Below, piece by piece: positions 28,751 through 38,106 of a stretch of DNA of 64,000 bases (position 1 is the stretch's first letter; every line of letters starts with the position of its first letter). The notes beneath the pieces are model-generated. The model was given only the letters and a program-made list of their open reading frames with translations, did no database searches and was not told the origin of the DNA. Position numbers and translations under genes: made by a program. The DNA is from Stentor coeruleus (taxonomy: Eukaryota > Ciliophora > Heterotrichea > Heterotrichida > Stentoridae). The stretch is taken from NCBI GenBank assembly GCA_001970955.1, contig MPUH01000287.1:1-64000 (forward strand), read 5' to 3'.

Positions 28751-29968
28751 ACCGGTGCGGCTATGCGGAGAACTGGTGTTATAAAAACATCTTATATAGT
28801 AACACCAGCTGATATTCCTCCAGCAAGTAAATCAAGTAACAGAATGCATGTATCTTCACGTAGTGGAACCAATTCTAGAAAAAACATGCAGCGTGGTGAA
28901 GGTTTACAAATCAACAAAATCACTCGAGACACTGCTTGTAAAGAAATCCTCGAACAAGGTTTTCCTCAATCTTATATTGACTTGTTTTATATCACTCATG
29001 GGCATTTCACAGACTTAGAAATCAAAGATTCTGCTATAACTTTTATTAAAGACAAACTTGTTAAAGCTGAAAAACTTAGTCAAGAAGATGATGCTTCAGA
29101 AAGCTTTAAAGTTTATCATGACCTAGGCAGTTACTTTGACAAAATGGAAAAATTTGACGCGGCAACGTATTTTTATGAAAGATGTGCGGGAATTGCTGGG
29201 AAAAAATCTTTGCATATTGAAGAAGCTACAGCATATCAAGGTTTAGGGAATTGTGCTTATCAGACAAAAAATATTAGTAAAGCTATTGATATGTTTGAAA
29301 AAGGTGTATATATTGCTGAGGTTCATAAATTAAAACACTCTCTTATAACAATAAGCAAATCTTTAACTGAAGTTTATCGTTTAGAAGCTGATAAATTAGA
29401 AGAAGAAGGGAAAATAAGTGAAGCTTTAGAACATCATATGAAGTGTTTAGAAAGTTCAAAAAGGTCAGATGATGCAATTTCTGAAGGGAATTCTTGTTAT
29501 AGAGTTGGAATGATACATTTTAAACAGGAAAATTATTTTAAAGCTTTAGAATATCTACAGAAATATTTGGAATTGTCAAGATCTAAAGATTATATTGATG
29601 GGATTACAACTGCACTTAGTAAACTTGCTGCAATTTATCAAGCGATGGGTAATGTTCCACAAGCAATAAAGCATTTGGAACAATTAAATCATGAAGCTTC
29701 AGAAAATAATAAACATGCTGCTGAAGCTGAGGCATCATTAAATCTTGGATTAGTTTATCAGAAACAAGGTCAATTTAAGAAAGCTGTTGAGTTTCTTGAA
29801 AAACATTTTAATTTGGCGAGGAAACTTCAAGATAGATCACTTGTAGATGGGGCTAGGGTGAATTTGGGAGTTGCTCAAGCGAATTGCTCGATTAATAATT
29901 ATTCTAATGTGCTAATGGGCAATTTGCAGAGTTTGATACTGTGGAAAAACAAAAGGAATAAGTTTTAA
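28679..29968 (+). CDS. TPR protein, probably axonemal (TTC29-like)
   Basis: 429 residues. A basic, Ser/Thr-rich N-terminus (1-75) precedes a helical part with ITRDTACKEILEQGFPQSYIDLFY (about 80-105), which resembles the entry of TTC29-type proteins. From about 145 there are six or seven tetratricopeptide repeats: KVYHDLGSYFDKMEKFDAATYFYERC, AYQGLGNCAYQTKNISKAIDMFEKG, SCYRVGMIHFKQENYFKALEYLQKYLEL, ALSKLAAIYQAMGNVPQAIKHLEQL and ASLNLGLVYQKQGQFKKAVEFLEKHFNLAR. The end (ARVNLGVAQANCSINNY...LILWKNKRNKF) also fits that group. Such proteins serve in dynein assembly or intraflagellar transport. The TTC29 assignment rests on memory of the family and is moderate. The start at 28679 is the one after the tandem duplication. 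Confidence 0.8.
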   Translation: MSAKNTAEASRTTKPLLGRKFAPMTGAAMRRTGVIKTSYIVTPADIPPASKSSNRMHVSSRSGTNSRKNMQRGEGLQINKITRDTACKEILEQGFPQSYIDLFYITHGHFTDLEIKDSAITFIKDKLVKAEKLSQEDDASESFKVYHDLGSYFDKMEKFDAATYFYERCAGIAGKKSLHIEEATAYQGLGNCAYQTKNISKAIDMFEKGVYIAEVHKLKHSLITISKSLTEVYRLEADKLEEEGKISEALEHHMKCLESSKRSDDAISEGNSCYRVGMIHFKQENYFKALEYLQKYLELSRSKDYIDGITTALSKLAAIYQAMGNVPQAIKHLEQLNHEASENNKHAAEAEASLNLGLVYQKQGQFKKAVEFLEKHFNLARKLQDRSLVDGARVNLGVAQANCSINNYSNVLMGNLQSLILWKNKRNKF

Positions 29969-30392
29969 ATATAGTTAGAATAGTGATATGAGATTATAAG
30001 ATTAGGGTGTTGAGATTAAGAATTAGAGATTTAGTGAAAAGTTTGATAGTTAGATTAGAGAGGGGGATTTTGTTTAGAATAATAGGTGTTAAATTAAATT
30101 GGTTGTATAAAGTAGTTATAAATGCATTTGATATTAAAATTTTTTGTATTATCATAACTTGCTTATATTAAAAGATGTTATACAAATTCCATTATAAGTT
30201 ATATTTCTCTATAAAACTATATTCTGATATCATATTATGGTTAAATAATATCAATATAATTATTTGTTAAATGAGTAATTTCAAAGATTGCATTGTTTAT
30301 TAAGAACTATATAATTCAAGGGCTAAACAATAATCAAGAGATAATTCAAAGTAATAATTAAGAGCTATATGATTAATTAGTAAATTAAATGA
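29969..30392. other. AT-rich spacer, no gene seen
   Basis: About 420 bp of A/T-rich sequence, G-richer at the left end, where genes converge from both sides. No structure recognised. Confidence 0.45.
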
Positions 30393-31443
30393 TTATGATA
30401 TGATGCATGAACAGCATTTAGTTTTTTTACTAGATACTGAACTTTTAGGTTTTACAGGACTATTCTCATTTGTACTATCACTGTTTCCTTTATCTTCCAG
30501 TTTGTATTTTTGATCTATAATCACTTCATTTTGAGCAATAATCTGTTTTTCTAAATCAACATTCTTAATTTTTTCACTCTTGCTACTTTTTAAAGACACT
30601 TTTTCACTTTTGCTACTACTTAAAAAATCTTTTTCACTTTTACTTAAAGAAGCTTCTTCACTTTTGCTACTACCTGAAGAAACTTCTTCACTTTCACTAC
30701 TATTTGGAGAAACTTCTTTACGAAAAGAACTTTTAATATCATTACAAATTTCTTTTTCTGCTATAATCAACGATCTCTCTGAACTGCTATCTCTTAAAAT
30801 ATATGGTTCTTTAATTGATTTGTTTTTATTACTATAATAAATTGTTGGTTGAGGATCCTTATTAACAAGAATGTTGTGTGATATTGAACTCTGTAATCGG
30901 CACAATTCACAAAGCTGGTTTTCAAGAAAGCAGCTTTCACAAATAATATGTGTGCATGGGAGCTTTCTCAAAATACCAACCTTATTACACAAATTGCATG
31001 AAATTTCATTATCAGGATTATATGGTTCAGCAATATTCGAATTACTAGCTTGAATCTCTCTACACACTGCATTAACACACTGATGAGGGAATTCATTGAT
31101 AGTCGAGCTTTTANCTACACACTGCATTAACACACTGATGAGGGAATTCATTGATAGTCGAGCTTTTACGAAGTGTTTTAACAACCTCTAAAGATTCATT
31201 TTGACAAACCGTACAGTAATCTCTAAATTCAATGTTATGCATTGAACATATTGATTTTATAGTTCCATAGCCTTGAACTTCTTTATCTATCATTTCAAGG
31301 TCATTTATGTTTATTATATACGAGCACTTATTACATTTCATAGACCCATTACGTCTATGATACTCACATGTACCATGAAGATCACCTTTAACTTTGTATA
31401 CCTGAGGATTCATACAACCAATACATCTTGAAGAGCAGTCCAT
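30393..31443 (-). CDS. RING-like protein with a CaaX box, paralogue 1; broken in the assembly by a duplicated overlap
   Basis: The reading frame shifts at a 54-nt duplication around N 31114. Removing one copy plus the N (55 nt) leaves 996 nt, an exact multiple of three, and gives a 331-residue protein, so the break is most likely an assembly artefact. Cysteines near the start (CIGC, CNKC, CTVC) are followed by a RING-like module CNLCNKVGILRKLPCTHIIC and CELC at about 130-165. A Ser/Lys/Glu repeat region follows (about 210-280, variants of SSSKSEK). The end is KCCSCIIS: CIIS is a CaaX box (X = Ser, predicted farnesylation) with three upstream cysteines for palmitoylation. It should be membrane-bound, with the zinc module exposed to the cytosol. 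Tandem paralogue at 31573-32910. Confidence 0.78.
31060..31168. repeat. 54-nt direct duplication around an N, assembly overlap
   Basis: Bases 31060-31113 and 31115-31168 are identical with N at 31114 between them. The duplicated piece encodes part of the CaaX-box RING-like protein, so the duplication cuts its frame. Confidence 0.85.
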
Positions 31444-31572
31444 TTATTATTATAGGCCAATATGATATAAAATTATTATTATTACAGGCTAATATGATAC
31501 AAGTTTTTTATATTTATATTATAAATAATTATTTGTATTTCATATATAAATTATGCTGTAATTAGTTTAAGA

Positions 31573-32910
31573 TTAAGAAATTATGCAGCAACATTTGCTA
31601 TCACCTTCTATAGTTTCTTTTTTTGGTTTAATAACAGGTTCTTTAGTATAGGCTTTTTCATAATATGGTATTCCAGATTCATAATGATTTTCTGAGTTTT
31701 TAACTATAATCTGTTTTTCCAAAGATTCTTCTTCTTCGTTTATTTCATGTATTTTTTTATCATTAATTCTATCCCCATGTTTTATTTCCTCATGCTGCTG
31801 TTCAAGGTTTTTTGGTTCACCTTTGATTAAATTTTCATCTGATCCAGGGAAATATCCTGTTCCTCTCGCTTCTATTTCACTTTCTGAGTTTCCACTTTCT
31901 GTAAGAAAGTTTAATTGAGTAGTATATTGATCAGCTTTAATTTCTTCTTCTTGTTTTGTATTTCTTAAAGTATCTCTAGGAGAGTGGTTATCATTACTAG
32001 AATCTGATTCAGGTTTTATACTTAAGGTACCTATAAGTCTGCATAATTTACAATTTTCTGTATCATCACAATCTTTACACATGTAATGATTACAATCACT
32101 ACGTTTTGGTCCTAGATTAGCAAAGCAGTAGTTGCATACTTTTACAGTTTTTACAGTTTTTTTTCTGGGAGGTAATGATACTGAACTTGTAGACTCATGT
32201 TTATTTTTTTTCGCATTAAAAGTTATGTTTTCATAGCTGTTTTTCCTGTTTTTATCCTCAACTTTATTCTGTTCCTTAGGATAAATCTTCATTTCTTTCT
32301 CTACAAATTCTATTTTTTCCGTCTTATGAATATTATAAGTCTGAGTCTTAAATTTAGTCGCCCCTAGTAGACTACATAAACTACATTTATCCTTTGAACA
32401 ATCTTCGCATAGATAATGTCCACATATCATCATATTTTCAGTGTTTTTATCTTCACAATACTCACATTTCCTATAACCTTTACTATCTCCCAAAGAATTC
32501 ATTTCAGTTGTTAATGATTCTGTACTCAGAGATAGCATTTGAAGATTTTTATTTTTTGAGTCTTTTGTATGTTCTAAAGACATTTCAGTGTTTTTGTAAT
32601 TATTAATTGGCGAATGAATGCTAAAGCTCAGGTTCAAGCTTGAGTTTTGGCATAATTTGCATGATACTGAACAAGCATTGCATAGAAAATGCCCACAAGA
32701 AGATTGGCGTTTGGGTGTTAAGTTGCCACAAAAATTACACATGATAACATCAATAATTAGAATGACAGGAACGTTTGATTTACAGTATGAACATTTAACC
32801 GTACCTTGAGCTAGTTGCTTATGAAACTCACAGACTCCATGATAAAAGGAATAATTTACTTTGGCTACTTGGTCATAGTCACAAAAGAGGCATTTTGAAT
32901 CACAAAACAT
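31573..32910 (-). CDS. RING-like protein with a CaaX box, paralogue 2
   Basis: 445 residues. Three cysteine/histidine modules are visible: an N-terminal pair CLFC...GVCEFH...CSYC followed by CNFC...CGHFLCNAC...CKLC; a second at about 150-180, CEYC...CGHYLCEDC...CSLC; and a third at about 255-290, CNYC...CNHYMCKDC...CKLC. Each has the C-x2-C, C-x-H-x2-C-x2-C, C-x2-C spacing of a small RING-like fold. Between and after them the chain is Ser/Lys/Glu-rich and probably disordered (about 300-425). It ends with CCCIIS: the last four residues CIIS form a CaaX box for prenylation, and two more cysteines lie just upstream. The same ending and the same N-terminal C-x2-C...CE(F/Y)H...C-x2-C set are found in the neighbour at 30393-31443. 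Confidence 0.8.
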   Translation of the reverse strand: MFCDSKCLFCDYDQVAKVNYSFYHGVCEFHKQLAQGTVKCSYCKSNVPVILIIDVIMCNFCGNLTPKRQSSCGHFLCNACSVSCKLCQNSSLNLSFSIHSPINNYKNTEMSLEHTKDSKNKNLQMLSLSTESLTTEMNSLGDSKGYRKCEYCEDKNTENMMICGHYLCEDCSKDKCSLCSLLGATKFKTQTYNIHKTEKIEFVEKEMKIYPKEQNKVEDKNRKNSYENITFNAKKNKHESTSSVSLPPRKKTVKTVKVCNYCFANLGPKRSDCNHYMCKDCDDTENCKLCRLIGTLSIKPESDSSNDNHSPRDTLRNTKQEEEIKADQYTTQLNFLTESGNSESEIEARGTGYFPGSDENLIKGEPKNLEQQHEEIKHGDRINDKKIHEINEEEESLEKQIIVKNSENHYESGIPYYEKAYTKEPVIKPKKETIEGDSKCCCIIS

Positions 32911-33435
32911 ATAATTATAGATAAAATTTATACTTTTATCTTTTTATTTAGATTTATTATTGATATAAAGGATATTTTTGTAATATTTGGCCTGATTTGA
33001 GAAAAAATTAAAGTGTATTTTATAAGAGAAAAAAGAAGTTTTATAAATGATAAAGGAAAATGTAGATAAATATATAAGAAGAAATTTAGTGGAAAAGTTG
33101 TAAAGGAAAATGTAGATAAATATATAGGAAAAAATCTAGTGGAAAAGTTGTAAAGGAAAATTTATGGTTTTAATTTGAGAATAAATCATTAGAGGAATAG
33201 TATATTTTCAATAAAAATTACTTGTCTTATAAAGAGTTACTAAAAAAAATAATAAAATCTTATAGTCAAGGATTTTCTAAACCTAACATACCATCTCTAT
33301 AAATAAAAAAAATCAGAAAATTTTTTTTCAATAAAAATCATCATATAATCTAATCTTTTTCCTACAATAAAAAACACAAAAACTATAAATTTATCATAAA
33401 TCATTCTCATTTTATCAATATCATTATCTATTTCT
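32911..33435. other. AT-rich spacer with a short tandem repeat
   Basis: The left part is purine-rich on the plus strand and contains the 50-bp tandem repeat listed separately. The right part is A/T-rich. No gene seen. Confidence 0.5.
33051..33162 (+). repeat. 50-bp tandem repeat, about 2.2 copies
   Basis: Copies at 33051-33100 and 33101-33150 share the unit beginning TAAAGGAAAATGTAGATAAA and ending GGAAAAGTTG with about four differences; a third partial copy runs to about 33162. Not in a gene. Confidence 0.8.
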
Positions 33436-35778
33436 TTAAATCATGCAAACTTTTGTAAGTAATTCTCCATAATTTGCACAAAACGCATCTTGTTTAACTT
33501 TATTCTTAGGTTTAAGTTCATATCTAACCCAAGGTGTATTTTCTCTATTAATAACCCTAATCATATGTTCTTGATTTTTAACAATTTCTTTATTTACATT
33601 TGTGACTTCAGGTTGTTTGCCTAAAAGGACGAATTCTGATTTTTTATACACTTTTTCAGGTATTGGAGGTAACAAATCTTTATGTTCCTCATAAAAATTG
33701 CAAGGTTTCAAGTTTTGAACGAAATTATCATCAACAATAAACCTTACTCTTTTAGGAACAGGGTACCATTTTTTTTGATTTCCAGCATCTTTGCTTATAA
33801 GTTTGAATCTTGCACAGCTTTTGCTTGTTGGGGTATCTATTACAACTTTTGGTTTCTCATATTCTGTATGTTCGATTCTTGTTAAAAATGCACTTTCTGT
33901 TGGGTATTCAATAATAAAATTAATGATTTTTTCTGGGTTTTCTGATGGCTGGATTGTAACTTTTAAAACTTCTTCAAAGTAGTATGTTGGTAAAAATTGA
34001 TAAGAAGGTTTATCTTGTTCTATTATTTTTTTACTTTGTGGGGTTAGGGAATGTAAGTGTTTTTGGGAAGATATAGTTTGAATATTACTTGAAGAGGAAG
34101 TTAAAGAATAAACAGCAGGAGGATGGGCGAGAGATTTCCAATTTTTGCGACGTTTTAAGAAACCTGCTGATGCTACTAAAAACTCAGTTTTATCATTGTT
34201 TTCAGCAAGCCAAACTTCTGAACTTGAGAAGGTTTTTGAGTCCATTCTATGATAAGATTCCTTAAAACTCTCTTCAGTCTTATTAGTATACACAACCGAT
34301 GGAACCATAGGTGGCAAGGTATCTTTAACAACTTTCCCATCTTGTGTAAATTTATCAACACCTTGAACTCTTCCAACATGAAAAGCTTTTTTCATACTAT
34401 TCAGTTCATCAAACCTATTAAGTAAAAACTCATCCTGATGTAAATTCTTACTTGACCCTTTAGTCCTCACTAACAAAGCTCCATATCTACTACTGTTATT
34501 TTCCGATATTTGTAAATTTTGCAATGATCTACTATAATTTATTATAGAACTTTGAACTTCTTTTTGTATGCTTGTTTTGTTAAACTCAGGCAAATTAGAC
34601 ATCAAAGTTTCCTCATCAACTCTTGCATATTCTAACAAATTTTCTAACACTTCCATCGTTGTCCCATTAGAATTCTTAGCATTTTTTTGTTTATTTGCAA
34701 GCATTTGATTAACAATTTCAAACTTTATAAACACTGTCAATACAAACAATGCCATATGCTGCCTGTTTTCTAATATCTTACCCCTTTCTTGTGGGCTTTC
34801 ATCATTAACACTTAAAACCAAACAAGGCTTTTGATCAGCAAAACGTTTCTGGATATTGAAAAAATTCCTTATAAGATACTCAACATTAATTCTTTTCCAT
34901 AAGGAATTCCCATCACATTTCGACTTCAAAAATATTATAAAACTCAATATATAATGAGCAGGTAATTCACATAATTCCACAGCTTCGACTAAAGGAGTGT
35001 TTTCTGGATAACTTTCTGTAATAACAATAGCGACTATTTCCTTTACTAAACTACAAGGATAAAAACCTTCTAAATATAAAAACAAAACACAAGCAAGGAC
35101 TAGTTTTGATGCAGGTTTGATATCCATCCATCTACACAACTGAAATTTCGGGAACTTTGATGCTTTAATTCTTTTGTTTTGGTTTTTAACTTCCCATTCT
35201 AACTCACAAACTCTTTCTAAATCATAAATCAAATACTCAAATTTTTTAAACTCGTCCATACCTCCTTGAAATCTTTGGACAAACTCCCCAGCTGGGCCAT
35301 TATGTAAGCAGATCAGTTTTCTCATAGCCATTTCTCTAATATTTAAAGTCTTTTTTTCATATAAAGTTACATATACACCATTTAAAATCCACACTTGAGG
35401 TAAAGCATTTAATATTTCAGCCCTTGTGGTTTTAGGATTATTGAACTCAAAACTGATTATATGTATGTTTTGTAATGGTTCTAAAGACTTTACAGTCAAA
35501 TTGTTGCATGATAAAGCTAGACTTCCTAAGGCTTGGAAACATTTTAAACATGACACATCAGAAACTTGGTTTTGTAAAAGGTCTACAATCCATAGACGAG
35601 GACAGTTAGAAAGTTCATCAATTGCCAGGATTTGATTGAACCTTAAGGAAATGTATTGCAAGTTCCTACATTTTCCTAGCTCATTAAGTTTATTGAGTCT
35701 TTTGCAGTCTAGGTTTAAAGATGTGGCTTCACGGTAGTTGGGACATTCAGACTGAAGTTTTTCTAATGTAAGTTTCAT
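33436..35778 (-). CDS. Leucine-rich-repeat protein, 780 residues, function unknown
   Basis: The first 150 residues are SDS22-type leucine-rich repeats (SLNLDCKRLNKLNELG, NLQYISLRFNQILAIDELS, RLWIVDLLQNQVSDVSCLK, ALGSLALSCNNLTVKSLEP) closed by a cap of the form ALPQVWILNGVYV. Residues about 150-370 are helical with a hydrophobic stretch (SKLVLACVLFLYLEGFYPCSLV) and probably fold as a domain of its own that I cannot name. From about 400 to 780 the chain is polar and Ser/Lys/Pro-rich, with VP-rich segments. The stop is TGA. LRR proteins with this cap are common in ciliary and centrosomal complexes, so a cytoskeletal role is possible, but no domain proves it. Confidence 0.8.
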   Translation of the reverse strand: MKLTLEKLQSECPNYREATSLNLDCKRLNKLNELGKCRNLQYISLRFNQILAIDELSNCPRLWIVDLLQNQVSDVSCLKCFQALGSLALSCNNLTVKSLEPLQNIHIISFEFNNPKTTRAEILNALPQVWILNGVYVTLYEKKTLNIREMAMRKLICLHNGPAGEFVQRFQGGMDEFKKFEYLIYDLERVCELEWEVKNQNKRIKASKFPKFQLCRWMDIKPASKLVLACVLFLYLEGFYPCSLVKEIVAIVITESYPENTPLVEAVELCELPAHYILSFIIFLKSKCDGNSLWKRINVEYLIRNFFNIQKRFADQKPCLVLSVNDESPQERGKILENRQHMALFVLTVFIKFEIVNQMLANKQKNAKNSNGTTMEVLENLLEYARVDEETLMSNLPEFNKTSIQKEVQSSIINYSRSLQNLQISENNSSRYGALLVRTKGSSKNLHQDEFLLNRFDELNSMKKAFHVGRVQGVDKFTQDGKVVKDTLPPMVPSVVYTNKTEESFKESYHRMDSKTFSSSEVWLAENNDKTEFLVASAGFLKRRKNWKSLAHPPAVYSLTSSSSNIQTISSQKHLHSLTPQSKKIIEQDKPSYQFLPTYYFEEVLKVTIQPSENPEKIINFIIEYPTESAFLTRIEHTEYEKPKVVIDTPTSKSCARFKLISKDAGNQKKWYPVPKRVRFIVDDNFVQNLKPCNFYEEHKDLLPPIPEKVYKKSEFVLLGKQPEVTNVNKEIVKNQEHMIRVINRENTPWVRYELKPKNKVKQDAFCANYGELLTKVCMI

Positions 35779-38106
35779 ATAGATATTATTATCATAAGTT
35801 TTAAAAGTTTTTTTTTTATGGTTTATTGGGTTAATCAGATTATATATGTTAGGGATTTGATTTTAAAAATTACTACTGAACAGATTTTTGAAATTTTTAG
35901 GGATATGGAGATGTTTGATAAGAAAGGATGTTGTTGGGAATATGAAAGGGTTTATTTTTGTTGCTTATAAAAATTTTTTGATATAAAAATGCGTTTGATC
36001 AACTTGAAGATTTTGGGAAGGTATTTGAGTGTTAATTATTTGTGGGGATTGTTGGGAAAACAGATGTTAGGAAAAAGATAAGGATAGTGAGAAATTGGTG
36101 AAGAAGTTTAAGACTGATAAATAAATTGATAATTTTTTTGAGTTTAGGTTTGAGAAGGGATTTTTAAGGTATGAACTATTTAGGGTTTATTAGTAAGTTA
36201 GGGATATTTTTGTATCTTTTTTTACATGGAATATGAGAATTTTTAAATAAAAGGCTTTTGGCGTTGGTAATAATTTTGTATTTTTATGAACAAATTGTGA
36301 TTAAGGTATTAGAATTTCATCTATTTTGATACTTTTATAAAATATTTCTGTTAATAAATATGATTGGATATCCAAGTCAATCATCTAGTAATGCTTGTCT
36401 TAACCAAATTGCCTAAACAGAATCTATCAAATTAAGTCTATACCAAACTTTTATCAATACTTATAAAGGACTTACTAACATTTACTCCTTTATAAGCATC
36501 TTAAGACTGTTTATCGATCCTTACAATCAAGAAATCAGCATCTATAAATTCCTAACATCGCCAAATCTAATATCAACAACTTTAACTTTAAGTAAAATTA
36601 GTGAATACATTATTAAATATGCAGTAAAATCCACAATCTTAAAAACATTACCTTGATGATAGTATTCAAGCTTATATAACTGAAAATTATCAAGCTTCTA
36701 GAGAAACTTTGGTAAAATTTTCATGGGTCTTACAAACTTCTATATTTAATTATTTCTTTTATATAAGTATATAAAAAGCAAATTTTTTTGAATATAAACA
36801 TTCATTATTATTATTAGTATCATTAAATCATAAAGTCTTGATCTTGAGTCATTCCTGCTAGCCCTAGTCCAGCTCTCCGGTTCTCAGCTCTTCAGGTTCG
36901 AATCTCAAGTCAGGTATCTAGATCTTCAGTTCTTCTAATCTTCTAATCTTGTAGTCTTGAAGTCTTATCTTGACTTGTGTTATTAGTTAAATATTTGTAT
37001 TATATTTAGAACATAAGTACAAAAGGACAAAGAACTTAACAGTTATTCACATGAAGGTGGATATCAGAAAAGAAATCAATGTAGAGAAATAGTGATATAG
37101 AGGCTTAAGACACCGACTCTTATTGTGTCTATAGACTTGACATCTTGGGTTTTATAAAAGTTTCATTTTCATCGGCTTAAATACTAGTAAAAATTTCAAT
37201 ATGAACCCCTTGATTTTTAAATATGTATATATTTTAGACCCCCCTGGTCTATAAGAAAATTTTTCATGGGTTTTAGATTCATAAATGTCGAGGGTGGGTT
37301 TAATTAGAGCGAAAAAAAACTAAGGGGCAAAAATGAACGGCTGTGAATAAAAGTACCAGCTATGAATAGCTGAGAGGATACTGAAACCCGATCATTAAGG
37401 TTAAAATTGTCAGGGGTAATTAAACATAATCTTATATAAAACAAGGATAAATCAAAGTTTTTTTTTGCATTTAGTGAGGATTTGGGCAAAATCCTGAAGT
37501 AATTAGACTTCAATTTATAAGTTATATGCCTATACGGACTCTCAGTACTGCGAGAAGTTCAATTTATTCCTATTAATCTACTGATTCGTCGAGAGTAATT
37601 AGGGTAATTCTTATACTTGGTCTTGGTTAGAAGCTTCAAGAAACACTTGACGGATTTAAGGGGTCTTTGGTATATAAACTGCCATTCACTGCTACTGGGA
37701 TATTTAGAGATTATCAGCTTCAAGAAGAGGAGCTAAACCTTTTCATTAGTTGGCATATTTATATATATAAGAAAAAATATGCCATTTTTTATTTACTAAA
37801 AGGATTTTGGGATTTACATAATGAATTAATCGCTTTAGAGGTTAGGTAGCTGAATTTTATGATAAGAAAATAGAAATTTAGTTTTAAGTTTTGAATGGTG
37901 GAATTTGAATTTAAGATTTTGGGAAAATTATTTTTGCATGTGTTTATGGATATGTGAAAATATTTTTTATTAAGTTGGAGAAGTTGTTACGTTTAGAATA
38001 GGAAGTAGGATAAATATTTTTATGGAATTATTAGAAAAACAAATAATTTTATAATCGAATTATTTCTCATATGTAAATTTCACAAACCTCTTATCAATAT
38101 AATCAT
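35779..38106. other. Long spacer with unusual composition and relic-like frames
   Basis: About 2.3 kb without an intact gene. The part at 36837-36980 is C/T-rich and less AT-rich than its surroundings, with TCTTCTAATCTTCTAATCTTG-type iteration. The part from about 37190 to 37850 has runs of G or C (CCCCCC, GGGG) not seen elsewhere. Two plus-strand frames carry few stops: 36360-36656 (ATG, one TAA at 36414, then 79 open codons up to TGA) and 37478-37849 (124 codons with one TAA and one TAG). They may be remnants of genes or of an element. Nothing is complete, and no RNA gene fits; a GGTTCGAATC string at about 36894 does not sit in a tRNA fold. Confidence 0.4.

Noticed and set aside
36880-36960. 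GGTTCGAATC string that recalls a tRNA T-arm
   Set aside because: The flanking five bases do not pair, and no acceptor, D or anticodon arm can be drawn around it.
37304-37513. 69-codon minus-strand frame
   Set aside because: It starts with TTG, has no homology I recognise, and overlaps another relic-like frame on the opposite strand.
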